A stretch of 64,000 nt of DNA, from positions 3,410,001 to 3,474,000 of the forward strand of contig NZ_CP109467.1 of assembly GCF_036227325.1 (NCBI RefSeq), in the 5' to 3' direction. Made by a program: the position numbers and the translations under genes. The notes under the pieces were generated by a model. It ran no database searches and was not told the DNA's origin. It was given only the letters and a program-made list of their open reading frames with translations. The DNA is from Streptomyces sp. NBC_01465 (GTDB taxonomy: Bacteria; Actinomycetota; Actinomycetes; Streptomycetales; Streptomycetaceae). Within the stretch, counting starts at the first letter, position 1; each line of letters opens with the position of its first letter. This document shows, piece by piece, positions 26,039 through 34,516 of the stretch.

Positions 26039-26575
26039 ATGCTCACCAGCAGGAACAGCCACCGCATCGGCATCTACGCCGCCACCGCAGTCGCCGGATT
26101 CGCCCTCGCGGCCACCGGCTGCGGCAGCGGATCAAGCTCCGGTTCCAGCACAAAAACGCCGACCGCCACCTCGACTACGGCCGCCGCGGACCTCTCCACC
26201 GCCAAGGTGGACAAGGTCGGCACGGTCGTCACCAACGCCAAGGGATTCGTGCTCTACCGCTTCGACAAGGACACCGCGAAGCCCCCGGCATCCAACTGCA
26301 CCGGCGACTGCGCGGCCCTGTGGCCGCCCGCCGTCGCCACCGGCTCCTCGGTCTCGATCCAGGGCATCGACAAGTCCCTCGTCGGTACGGTCACCCGCGC
26401 GGACGGCACCAAGCAGCTGACCCTCGCGGGCTGGCCGCTCTACACGTACGCGAAGGACGACGAGCCGCGCGAGGCGTACGGACAGGGCGTGGGCGGCACC
26501 TGGTTCGCCGCGACCCCGACGGGCGCGAAGGCCCAGGGCGGCGGCGACAGTTCCAGCAGCGGCGGAGGGTACTGA
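26039..26575 (+). CDS. COG4315-type secreted-repeat lipoprotein
   Basis: This 178-aa lipoprotein has a signal peptide that ends in the lipobox LAATGC (Cys24). A Ser/Thr-rich linker follows, then two repeats of the secreted-repeat (Lipoprotein_15) family: GFVLYRFDKDTAKPPASNCTG with CAALWPP, and QLTLAGWPLYTYAKDDEP. A C-terminal Gly/Ser tail ends the protein. The function of this family is not established. ATG 26039 has GGGGGA upstream. It is convergent with the polyprenyl synthase gene (13-bp gap). Confidence 0.88.
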   Translation: MLTSRNSHRIGIYAATAVAGFALAATGCGSGSSSGSSTKTPTATSTTAAADLSTAKVDKVGTVVTNAKGFVLYRFDKDTAKPPASNCTGDCAALWPPAVATGSSVSIQGIDKSLVGTVTRADGTKQLTLAGWPLYTYAKDDEPREAYGQGVGGTWFAATPTGAKAQGGGDSSSSGGGY

Positions 26576-26588
26576 GAGCCGGGCAGGG

Positions 26589-27599
26589 TCAGCCGACGCG
26601 GTGCACCACGACACCGCACAGCTCGGCGAGGGAGGTCTTGGCGTACCCCTCGGGCAGCGGCCCGAGCGTCGCCCGCGCCTCCTCCGCGTACCGCACGGCG
26701 TCCTGACGGGCCCGCTCCAGCGCCGGGTGGGCCCGCAGCCGCAGCACCGCCTCGCGCAGCCGTACGTCGTCGCTCAGGTCCCCGTCGATCAGCTCGATCA
26801 GCGCCAGGTCGTCGGGGCGGCCGTACGCCTCGGCCTGGGCGCGCAGGTAGAGCACCGGCAGCGTCGGGATGCCCTCGCGCAGGTCGGTGCCTGGCGTCTT
26901 GCCCGACTCCTGGGTGTCGCTGGCGATGTCCAGGACGTCGTCGGCGAGCTGGAAGGCGATACCGAGCCGCTCCCCGTACTGGGTGAGGATGTCGACGACG
27001 CCCTCGTCGGCGCCGGCCATCATGGCCCCGAAGCGCCCGGAGACGGCGATCAGTGAGCCGGTCTTGCCGGACAGGACGTCCATGTAGTGGTCGACCGGGT
27101 CGCGGCCGTCGCGCGGCCCCGCGGTCTCCAGGATCTGCCCGGTGACGAGCCGCTCGAAGGCCTCGGCCTGGATCCGTACGGCCTCGGGGCCGAGGTCGGC
27201 CAGGATGTGGGAGGCGCGCGCGAAGAGGAAATCACCCGTGAGGACGGCGAGGGAGTTGCCCCAGCGCGAATTGGCGCTGTCCACCCCGCGGCGCACGTCC
27301 GCCTCGTCCATCACGTCGTCGTGGTACAGCGTCGCCAGATGCGTCAGCTCGACGACAACGGCCGAGGGCACCACACCCGGCGCATAGGGGTCGCCGAACT
27401 GCGAGGCCAGCATCACCAGCAGCGGGCGAAAGCGCTTGCCCCCGGCCATCAGAAGGTGTTGGGCGGCCTCCGTGATGAAGGGGACCTCGCTTTTGGTGGC
27501 CTCGAGCAGTCCCGCCTCGACTGCCGCCAATCCGGCCTGGACATCGGCCTCAAGTGCCTGGTCCCGCACGCTCAGTCCGAACGACCCGACGACGGTCAC
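26589..27599 (-). CDS. Long-chain polyprenyl diphosphate synthase
   Basis: This is a 336-aa trans-prenyltransferase that extends allylic diphosphates with isopentenyl diphosphate. The first aspartate-rich motif is DDVMDEAD (Asp94, 95, 98) and the second is ADDVLDIASD (Asp220, 221, 224). GKRFRP near residue 55 binds IPP. It lacks a bulky aromatic residue just before the first motif, which fits long-chain products. With a MenJ-like reductase, MenG and MqnC elsewhere in the window, it most likely makes the menaquinone side chain (inference). It starts at GTG 27599 and is divergent from the peptide transporter. Confidence 0.92.
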   Translation of the reverse strand: MTVVGSFGLSVRDQALEADVQAGLAAVEAGLLEATKSEVPFITEAAQHLLMAGGKRFRPLLVMLASQFGDPYAPGVVPSAVVVELTHLATLYHDDVMDEADVRRGVDSANSRWGNSLAVLTGDFLFARASHILADLGPEAVRIQAEAFERLVTGQILETAGPRDGRDPVDHYMDVLSGKTGSLIAVSGRFGAMMAGADEGVVDILTQYGERLGIAFQLADDVLDIASDTQESGKTPGTDLREGIPTLPVLYLRAQAEAYGRPDDLALIELIDGDLSDDVRLREAVLRLRAHPALERARQDAVRYAEEARATLGPLPEGYAKTSLAELCGVVVHRVG

Positions 27600-27776
27600 G
27601 AGGGGCTCTCCTGTCTGCTGACGATCACACGGATTGTCGATGTGTCGCTGCCATCACTCAAGTCAGCGTATCCGGTCGCTGTTCGATCACAGAGGGCACC
27701 TGCCCGCGCTGCCCGAGCGCACTCGGATCGTGCCCGGTATGTTCTGGAAAAGCTGCTACCGCAAGGAGTGGGGCTT

Positions 27777-29279
27777 TTGTCCGGAACGGAAACGGTGTCC
27801 CCGACGCCGCCAACACCTCAGCCAGGTGACGACCACTCCTTCTTCGGTCAGCCCCGCGGCCTGATGACCCTCTCGGGTCTCGAAATCTGGGAACGTTTCT
27901 CGTTCCTCGGGATGCAGGCCATTCTTGTCCTCTACTTCTCCGCCTCGGTCGCCGACGACGGCATGGGGATGGACCCGGGGACCGCCGCCTCGATCTCCGC
28001 AGCGTACGGAACCATGGTCTATCTGGTCTCCGTGGCGGGCGGCTGGCTCGCCGACCGGATCCTCGGCTCGTACCGCGCGGTCCTCTACGGCGGCATCCTC
28101 ATCGCCTGCGGCCACTACGCCATGGCCGTCCCGACCAACACCATGACCTGGGTCGGCCTCGGCCTGATCTCCTTCGGCACCGGCCTCCTCAAGCCCAACG
28201 TCGCCACCCTGGTCGGCAAGCTCTACCGCACCGCCGACGAGCGCCGCGACGCCGGTTTCGCCCTCTACTACATGTGCATCAACATCGGCGCCTTCCTCGG
28301 GCCGCTGGTCACCGGCTGGCTGGGCGACCACAAGGGCTGGCACTGGGGCTTCTCGGCGGCCGCGATCGGGATGACCTTCGGCCTGATCCAGTACGTACTC
28401 GGCCGGAGGACCATCGCCGGCCGCACGGGCCACGCCGAGCAGGCCCTGCCGCCGGAGAAGATGCGCAGGACAGTCCGTCTGCTCATCGGCGGGCTGCTCG
28501 CGGTGGCCGTGCTCTGCACGGTCCTCGCGCTGGTCGGCGTCCTGACGATCGACCGCACCGTGGACATGCTCACCATCATCTCGGTGATCGCGCCGGTCGT
28601 GTACTTCACGGTGATGTTCAAGAGCCCCAGGGTCACCAGCGAGGAGCGCGGGCGCCTGCGCCCCTACATCGTCCTGTTCCTGGCCTCGGTCGTCTTCAAC
28701 TTCATCCTCTTCCAGGCGTACTCGACGATGATGCTGATCGCGGCGTCCAACGCCCAGACGGAGATCTTCGGCTTCCACTTCCCGGCCAGCTGGTACGCCT
28801 CCGCGCTCGGCGCCTTCGAGGTCGCCCTCGCCCCCGTCGTCGCGGCCCTCTGGGTCAGGATGGGCAAGCGCCAGCCGCACGCGTCCAACAAGATCGCCTT
28901 CGGCACGATCCTCGGTGGTCTCTCCTTCCTGATCATGGTCCCGGCCACGATCGGACGCACCGGCGACGACTGGATGATGTCGGTCTGGTGGATCGTCGGC
29001 TCGTACTTCCTGCTCGGGCTCGGTGACATCCTCCTGGAGACCTCGGGCATGTCGGCCACCACGAAGCTCGCCCCCAAGGCCTTCGCCAGCCAGACGATGG
29101 CGCTCTGGTTCCTCTCCCTGGCCCTCGCCAACGGCATCCAGGCCCAGGTCGTGAAGCTCTACGGCCATGTCTCGAACCCCGCCTACTTCGGCGTCAACGG
29201 CGCGATCGCCGTGGCAGCCGGTCTCGCCGTGATCGCGGCCGCCCCCTGGCTCAAGCGCACCATGCACCCCGTCCACTAG
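27777..29279 (+). CDS. Proton-dependent oligopeptide transporter (POT family)
   Basis: This 500-aa peptide:H+ symporter is of the DtpT/PTR2 type. The POT signatures are visible: FFGQPRGLMTLSGLEIWERFSFLGMQAIL (the ExxER motif at the start of helix 1), GGWLADRILGSYRAV, and FALYYMCINIGAFLGPL for the second PTR2 motif. The start is TTG 27777, chosen because AAGGAG lies at 27763-27768 with 8-nt spacing. GTG 27795 has no such site. The next gene, a CocE-type peptidase, begins 10 nt later, so the pair likely takes up and cleaves peptides. Confidence 0.9.
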   Translation: MSGTETVSPTPPTPQPGDDHSFFGQPRGLMTLSGLEIWERFSFLGMQAILVLYFSASVADDGMGMDPGTAASISAAYGTMVYLVSVAGGWLADRILGSYRAVLYGGILIACGHYAMAVPTNTMTWVGLGLISFGTGLLKPNVATLVGKLYRTADERRDAGFALYYMCINIGAFLGPLVTGWLGDHKGWHWGFSAAAIGMTFGLIQYVLGRRTIAGRTGHAEQALPPEKMRRTVRLLIGGLLAVAVLCTVLALVGVLTIDRTVDMLTIISVIAPVVYFTVMFKSPRVTSEERGRLRPYIVLFLASVVFNFILFQAYSTMMLIAASNAQTEIFGFHFPASWYASALGAFEVALAPVVAALWVRMGKRQPHASNKIAFGTILGGLSFLIMVPATIGRTGDDWMMSVWWIVGSYFLLGLGDILLETSGMSATTKLAPKAFASQTMALWFLSLALANGIQAQVVKLYGHVSNPAYFGVNGAIAVAAGLAVIAAAPWLKRTMHPVH

Positions 29280-29289
29280 GTGGTAACTG

Positions 29290-31281
29290 ATGCAGATACG
29301 CACGGAGTTCCCGTCACAGACCCGGCGCGACGACGTCTGGATCCCGCTCCCCGACGGCACGCACCTCTACGCGAGGATCTGGCGGCCCACCGGCCCCGAA
29401 CCCGTACCGGCGCTGCTCGAATACCTCCCGTACCGCCTCAGCGACTGGACCGCGCCGCGCGACTGGCAGCGCCACCCCTGGTACGCGGGCCACGGATACG
29501 CCTCGGTGCGCGTCGATGTGCGCGGGCACGGGAACTCGCTCGGGATGCCGGGCGACGAGTACGACGCGCAGGAGCTCGCGGACGGTGTCGCGGTCGTCAA
29601 CTGGCTTGCGGAGCAGCCCTGGTGCTCGGGGAAAGTGGGCATGTTCGGGATCTCCTGGGGCGGCTTCAACTCGCTCCAGATCGCGGCTCTCGCCCCCGAG
29701 CCGCTGAAGGCGATCGTCACGGTCTGCTCGGCGGACGACCGCTACGACAACGACGTGCACTACATGGGCGGCTCCGTCCTCGCCGTCGACATGCACGCCT
29801 GGGCGGCCACCATGCTCGCCTTCGTCTCGCGCCCGCCGGACCCGGCCCAAGTGGGCGACGCCTGGCGGGACATGTGGCTGAAGCGGCTTGAGGCGGTTGA
29901 CCCGTTCATCCATACGTGGCTGGCGCACCAGACCCGTGACGCGTACTGGAAACACGGCAGCGTCTGCGAGGACTACTCGGCGATCAAGGCGTCGGTGCTC
30001 GCGGTGGGCGGCTGGCACGACCCGTACCGGGACACCGTGCTGCGTCTGGTGCAGCATCTGGATCCCTCGCGGGTACGCGGGATCATCGGCCCCTGGTCGC
30101 ACCAGTACCCGGACCGCGGGCTGCCCCCGGGGCCTGCGATCGGCTTCCTCCAGGAGACCCTGCGCTGGTGGGACCACTGGCTGAAGGACGAGGACTCCGG
30201 CGTCATGACGGAGCCCCTCCTCCGCTCCTGGATCAGCAAGTCGCACCCCCCGGCGACGACGTACCCCGAACTGCCCGGCCGCTGGGTCGGCGACAACTCG
30301 TGGCCCTCGCCGCACGTCACGCCCGAGACGTACGGCTTCCAGGGCGATCCGGTGCGCGTGCGCTCCCCCCAGAACACCGGCCTGGACGCCGGCCGCTTCT
30401 TCCCCTTCGGCAACGACTCCGACCTGCCGCCCGACCAGCGCGACGAGGACGCCAAGTCGGTGTGCTTCGAGTTCCCCGTCCGGTACGCGCCGATCGAGAT
30501 CCTGGGCCGCCCGAAGGTGACGCTCACGCTGCGCTCCGACGTACCGCGCGGGCAGGTCATCGCGCGCCTGTGCGACGTGGCGACGGACGGCTCCTCGACG
30601 CTGGTCACGCGCGGCGCCCTGAACCTCTCGGCGCGCCACGGCCGCGACAAGGCGGTCCCGTGGACCCCGGGTGCCACGGAGGAGGTCACCTTCGAGCTCA
30701 ACGGCATCGGGCACACCTTCCCGCCGGGCCACCGGATCCGGCTCGCGGTCTCGTCCGCGTACTGGCCCTGGATCTGGCCGCAGCCGGACGCGGAGGGCTT
30801 CACGCTGGACCCGGCGGCGAGCTCCGTGGAGCTGCCGGTGCGGACCCCGACGACGGACGACGCCATCGTGTTCGGCGAGGCGGAGGAGTCGGCGCCGCTG
30901 GGCGTGGTGTTCCCGGACAACCCCGACCAGCGGCCCGAGCGCCTGGTGATCCGCGACGTGGCGGCGGGCAACTGGCGCCTGGAGGTGGACCCGCGCTACG
31001 GCGGGACGCGGATCTACCCGGACGGCCTGGAGTTCACCGAGGACGCCCTGGAGACGTACGAGATCAACGAGGCGGACCCGCTGTCGGCCCGTACGAAGTC
31101 CGAGTGGAAGATCGGGCTGCGGCGGCCCGAACTGTCGTGGGACGTACGGGTGGAGACCCGCTCCGAAATCACCTGCGACGAGACCGACTTCATCACCTCC
31201 AACGAGGTGACCTGCAAGGAGGGCGACGAGGTGGTCTTCCACCGGACCTGGGAGAAGCGCATCCCGCGCGAGGCGGGGTGA
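29290..31281 (+). CDS. CocE/NonD-family hydrolase (X-Pro dipeptidyl-peptidase type)
   Basis: This is a 663-aa serine hydrolase. The alpha/beta-hydrolase domain carries the nucleophile in GISWGGF, an acid residue in GGWHDPYRD and the His in GPWSHQYPDRG. The C-terminal half is the jelly-roll domain typical of CocE and PepX (PRGQVIARLCDVATDGSSTL, FPPGHRIRLAVSSAYWPWIWP). No signal peptide is seen, so it is cytoplasmic. Its ribosome site AGGTGG overlaps the stop of the POT transporter gene, giving tight coupling. A peptidase role fits that context; an esterase role is possible. Confidence 0.9.
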   Translation: MQIRTEFPSQTRRDDVWIPLPDGTHLYARIWRPTGPEPVPALLEYLPYRLSDWTAPRDWQRHPWYAGHGYASVRVDVRGHGNSLGMPGDEYDAQELADGVAVVNWLAEQPWCSGKVGMFGISWGGFNSLQIAALAPEPLKAIVTVCSADDRYDNDVHYMGGSVLAVDMHAWAATMLAFVSRPPDPAQVGDAWRDMWLKRLEAVDPFIHTWLAHQTRDAYWKHGSVCEDYSAIKASVLAVGGWHDPYRDTVLRLVQHLDPSRVRGIIGPWSHQYPDRGLPPGPAIGFLQETLRWWDHWLKDEDSGVMTEPLLRSWISKSHPPATTYPELPGRWVGDNSWPSPHVTPETYGFQGDPVRVRSPQNTGLDAGRFFPFGNDSDLPPDQRDEDAKSVCFEFPVRYAPIEILGRPKVTLTLRSDVPRGQVIARLCDVATDGSSTLVTRGALNLSARHGRDKAVPWTPGATEEVTFELNGIGHTFPPGHRIRLAVSSAYWPWIWPQPDAEGFTLDPAASSVELPVRTPTTDDAIVFGEAEESAPLGVVFPDNPDQRPERLVIRDVAAGNWRLEVDPRYGGTRIYPDGLEFTEDALETYEINEADPLSARTKSEWKIGLRRPELSWDVRVETRSEITCDETDFITSNEVTCKEGDEVVFHRTWEKRIPREAG

Positions 31282-31287
31282 GCGGGG

Positions 31288-32292
31288 TCAGGCGACAGGC
31301 TGCAACACCGGTGCGGGGGCGGGGACTTCGGCGGTCTCGGCCGTACGTCCCCGCCTGCCGCCGATCATGATCCCTACGATGCCGAGCACGGCCCAGGCGC
31401 CGAGGGTCAGGGCCGGGACCAGGGCGGCCCGGCCGTCGAAGTACGCGACCGACCGCAGCAGGGTCGCGGCCGCGCCCGGGGGCAGCAACTGGCCGATCAC
31501 GCCTGCCGGTTCGGGCAGCAGCTGGGGTGCGCTGCCCGCGCCGGAGAAGGCATTGCCGACGAGCATGGTCAGCACGGCTCCGAGCCCGATGCCCCGCGAT
31601 CCGAGGAGCGCGGCCAGACCCGCCACGATCCCGCCGATCGCCAGGACGGCCAGACCGAGCGCACCGGCCTCGCGCCACCACGAACCCGCGAACACCCCGA
31701 GCCAGCTGTCGGTGACGGCCGCGGCGGCCCCGCCCACCAGGGCGGATGCGACCACGAGGGCGGCCACGGCCCGGATCCCGCGCAGCCCGAAGAGCGTGAC
31801 GATCACGCCGGCCGCCATGCCGGCCATGGCCAGCGGCAGGACGCTGGAGGTCAGGGCGGTTCCGCGCGGGTCGGCGGCGGGCGGGGCGACCACGTCGGTG
31901 ACGGGTATCGCGGCGCCGGAGGGCGACATCTCGGCGGCGGCCTTCTGGAGGAGCTGGGCGACCACGGGGCTCGCGGCCGACGCGGTGAGCAGGCGCGGGC
32001 CCTGCGGGGTGACGACCAGTGCGCCGTACACGTCCCGGTCCTCGATCGCGGTGCGGGCCGCAGCCTCGTCGGCGTAACGGTGCACCTCGAAGGCGCTCCC
32101 CTGCCCGGCCAGCTCCTGCTGGAGCTGCGCGGTGGCGGCCGGGGCTCCGGCGACGCCGAGCGGCAGGTCGCGGGGGGCGGTGCGAGCGGTGGGCCAGGCG
32201 AAGAGGCAGAGCACGACGGCGGCGATCACCGGGATCAGGACGACGGCGGTGATCGTCTTTCGGCGAGTGAGGGAGGGCGGCGTGGCAGCCAT
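31288..32292 (-). CDS. ABC-2/YhgE-like membrane protein
   Basis: This 334-aa membrane protein has one helix near the N-terminus (about 13-33). An extracytoplasmic domain of about 110 residues follows, then four to five helices from residue 148. This is the layout of YhgE/Pip-like or ABC-2 permease-type proteins that lack their own ATPase. The substrate is unknown. It is divergent from a TetR regulator at 32397, with two operator-like repeats between them, so it is probably an inducible efflux or envelope component. Confidence 0.75.
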   Translation of the reverse strand: MAATPPSLTRRKTITAVVLIPVIAAVVLCLFAWPTARTAPRDLPLGVAGAPAATAQLQQELAGQGSAFEVHRYADEAAARTAIEDRDVYGALVVTPQGPRLLTASAASPVVAQLLQKAAAEMSPSGAAIPVTDVVAPPAADPRGTALTSSVLPLAMAGMAAGVIVTLFGLRGIRAVAALVVASALVGGAAAAVTDSWLGVFAGSWWREAGALGLAVLAIGGIVAGLAALLGSRGIGLGAVLTMLVGNAFSGAGSAPQLLPEPAGVIGQLLPPGAAATLLRSVAYFDGRAALVPALTLGAWAVLGIVGIMIGGRRGRTAETAEVPAPAPVLQPVA

Positions 32293-32307
32293 ACCGGTCT
32301 CATTTCA

Positions 32308-32327
32308 AAGCGAAGGATCGTTCGTTT
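32308..32327. promoter_or_regulatory. TetR operator candidate 1
   Basis: AAGCGAAGGATCGTTCGTTT is an imperfect dyad, 16 nt upstream of the membrane-protein start codon. It shares AAAGCGAA and GTTCGTT with site 2, which lies in the opposite orientation. Confidence 0.55.
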
Positions 32328-32366
32328 TAGATGACAGAACCCTGCACCGGGGGCTGGATTCTTGTC

Positions 32367-32385
32367 AAGAACGAACGTTCGCTTT
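32367..32385. promoter_or_regulatory. TetR operator candidate 2
   Basis: AAGAACGAACGTTCGCTTT is centred on the perfect palindrome CGAACGTTCG and lies 12-30 nt upstream of the TetR start. Its AT-rich flanks suggest that it overlaps the promoter -10 region. Confidence 0.6.
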
Positions 32386-32396
32386 ACTTTGGGACC

Positions 32397-32990
32397 ATGG
32401 CCCGCGTATCCCAGGAACACCTCGACGCCCGCCGCAGCCAGATCCTCGACGGCGCGGCCCGCTGCTTTGCCCGTAACGGCTTCCACGCCACGTCCATGCA
32501 GGACGTCCTCCAGGAGGTCGGGCTCTCGGCCGGGGCCGTCTACCGCTACTTCCGCGGCAAGGACGAGATCATCGTCGCCATCGCCACGGACGTGATGCGC
32601 ACGGTTTTCGAAGGGTACGAAACGGCGGCGGCGCTGGACCCGGCCCCTCTTCCGGCCGATCTGATCGGCACCGTGATGCGGCGCGTGCTCGACACGGACA
32701 CCCACGCCCACCTGGTCATCCAGGTCTGGACGGAGACACTGCGCAACCAGGAGCTGTCCGACGTCCTGCGCTCGACCTTCGTGGAGATGCGGACGCTCTG
32801 GGTGAAAATCGTCGAGAGGTACCAGGAGCAGGGGCTCATGCGGGACGACATCCCCGCCGAGCACGTGGCCCGCACGATGATCGCGCTGGCACAGGGATTC
32901 GTCGCCCAGGTCGCGCTGTTCGGCGAGGCGCCGATCGAGGAGATCGAGAACGGACTGCGGGCGCTGACGTCCATGGGGAAAGGGAGTTGA
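32397..32990 (+). CDS. TetR-family regulator
   Basis: This is a 197-aa TetR regulator. The helix-turn-helix is ILDGAARCFARNGFHATSMQDVLQEVGLSAGAVYRYFRGKDEII. The C-terminal half is of the TetR_C_6 type. ATG 32397 is preferred over an upstream ATG at 32331, because the earlier codons would cover the operator region and do not resemble TetR sequence. It is divergent from the ABC-2-like membrane protein, which it likely represses together with itself. Confidence 0.9.
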   Translation: MARVSQEHLDARRSQILDGAARCFARNGFHATSMQDVLQEVGLSAGAVYRYFRGKDEIIVAIATDVMRTVFEGYETAAALDPAPLPADLIGTVMRRVLDTDTHAHLVIQVWTETLRNQELSDVLRSTFVEMRTLWVKIVERYQEQGLMRDDIPAEHVARTMIALAQGFVAQVALFGEAPIEEIENGLRALTSMGKGS

Positions 32991-33011
32991 GGGTTCCGGC
33001 AGGCCGCACCG

Positions 33012-33575
33012 ATGATGGCGGGCATGACGAGTCCCAGCAGACGAGCCGAGTTCTTCGTCGACGAAGCCCAGTACCTCAGCCTCTATCCGCGGACGACCGG
33101 TGACGAGCGGCGCATGCTCGCCGACTTCCTGGCCGCGCAGCGCGCGACGCTGGTGACGAAGTGCTCCGGCCTGGAGAAGGAGCTGGCCCGGCGCTCCGTG
33201 GAGCCGTCCACGCTGTCGCTGCTCGGTCTCGTACGGCACCTGGCGGGCGTGGAGCGGCGGTGGTTCCGGCAGGCGCTGGCCGGGCAGGACGTGCCGCGGC
33301 TCTTCTTCACGGAGGAGAACCCCGACGAGGACTTCGACGGCGCCGTGGCCGATGCGGCCGTCGTCGCGGAGGCGTGGGAGGCGTGGCGTGCGGAGGTGGC
33401 CTTCGCCGAGCGGTATGTCGAGGAGGCGCCCGACCTGGACGTCGAGGGGCAGAACCCGTGGCTCGGGACGGTGTCGCTGCGCTGGGTCCTGATCCACATG
33501 ATCGAGGAGTACGCGCGCCACAACGGCCACGCCGATCTGCTCAGGGAGCGGATCGACGGGGCCAAGGGGCTCTAG
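33012..33575 (+). CDS. DinB/DUF664-family protein
   Basis: This four-helix-bundle protein has up to 187 aa. DUF664 features are clear: LVRHLAGVERRWFRQAL with a putative metal His, and a C-terminal WVLIHMIEEYARHNGHADLLRERIDG with the other two His. Members of this family bind a divalent metal; some are mycothiol-dependent enzymes. No specific reaction can be assigned. ATG 33012 or 33024 could start it; neither has a strong ribosome site. It follows the TetR gene by 21 nt. The stop overlaps the convergent kinase stop (CTAG). Confidence 0.82.
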   Translation: MMAGMTSPSRRAEFFVDEAQYLSLYPRTTGDERRMLADFLAAQRATLVTKCSGLEKELARRSVEPSTLSLLGLVRHLAGVERRWFRQALAGQDVPRLFFTEENPDEDFDGAVADAAVVAEAWEAWRAEVAFAERYVEEAPDLDVEGQNPWLGTVSLRWVLIHMIEEYARHNGHADLLRERIDGAKGL

Positions 33576-34462
33576 TCCGGCAGGACTTGGGCGATGACGT
33601 GGCGGGCGTTGTCCGCCATCGCCGGGTTGGTGTCGCGGTAGTACGGCAGCATGACCAGCGACATCGACAGGGCCCAGCCGCGCCCTCGCAGCCAGGTCGC
33701 GTCGTCGGGCGCGAGCGCGTCGCGGAAGGCGGTGCGGGCCTGGGGCGGGAGCAGGTTCCAGGCGGGGAGCAGATCGGCGGCCGGGTCGCCGATGCCCAGG
33801 GTGCCGAAGTCGATGACACCGGTCAGCCGGCCGTCGGCGGTCAGGAGATTGCCGGGCATCAGGTCGGAGTGGAGCCAGACCGGCGGTCCCGTCCACGCGG
33901 GGGCGTGCAGCGACTCCTCCCAGGCGGCGGTGGCGGCCTGCGCGTCGATCATGTTCAGTTCGTCCAGCTCGGCGATCGCGGCGCGGGTCTCGGCGTCGAC
34001 CTCTCCGAGCCGACCGCCGCGGTAGGCGGGCGGGCCTTCGGCGGGGTCGATCCGCTGGAGGGCGACGATGAACTCGGCCAGATCCTTGGCGAGTTGGACC
34101 GGGTCCGAGAGATCGTCCGGATCCGGATTGCCGCCGTCCAGCCAGGTGCAGACGGACCACAGCCAGGGATAGCCCTCGCCGGGCACACCCTTGCCGAGGA
34201 CGTCGGGAATGCCGACCGGCAACTGCGGGGCGAGGGACGGCAGCCACCGCTGCTCGACCGCGACACCGTCGACGCCGGAGGCGATGCGGGGCAGCCGTAC
34301 GGCCAGCTCGTCACCGAGCCGGTAGACCGCGTTGACCGTCCCGGAGGAGGGGAAACGCGTCACGGGCAGCCCGGACCACTGCGGGAACTGGGCGGCGAGC
34401 AGGCGCCGTACGAGAGCGGAGTCGATGTCGGCCTCGTCGGCGTGCATCTTCGGTGCGGACAT
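33572..34462 (-). CDS. APH-family phosphotransferase
   Basis: This 296-aa protein has the aminoglycoside phosphotransferase/choline-kinase fold. The catalytic loop is WLHSDLMPGNLL and the metal Asp lies in VIDFGTLGIGDPAADL. The substrate is unknown. Many Streptomyces copies are not resistance genes. It is on the same strand as the FAD oxidoreductase and ATP-grasp genes upstream (54-nt gap) and may be transcribed with them. Confidence 0.85.
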   Translation of the reverse strand: MSAPKMHADEADIDSALVRRLLAAQFPQWSGLPVTRFPSSGTVNAVYRLGDELAVRLPRIASGVDGVAVEQRWLPSLAPQLPVGIPDVLGKGVPGEGYPWLWSVCTWLDGGNPDPDDLSDPVQLAKDLAEFIVALQRIDPAEGPPAYRGGRLGEVDAETRAAIAELDELNMIDAQAATAAWEESLHAPAWTGPPVWLHSDLMPGNLLTADGRLTGVIDFGTLGIGDPAADLLPAWNLLPPQARTAFRDALAPDDATWLRGRGWALSMSLVMLPYYRDTNPAMADNARHVIAQVLPD

Positions 34463-34516
34463 GGAGGGACCCTACGTGTCGCCGCTTTCGAAGCGGGCCC
34501 GCTCGGGGAAGGGGTT

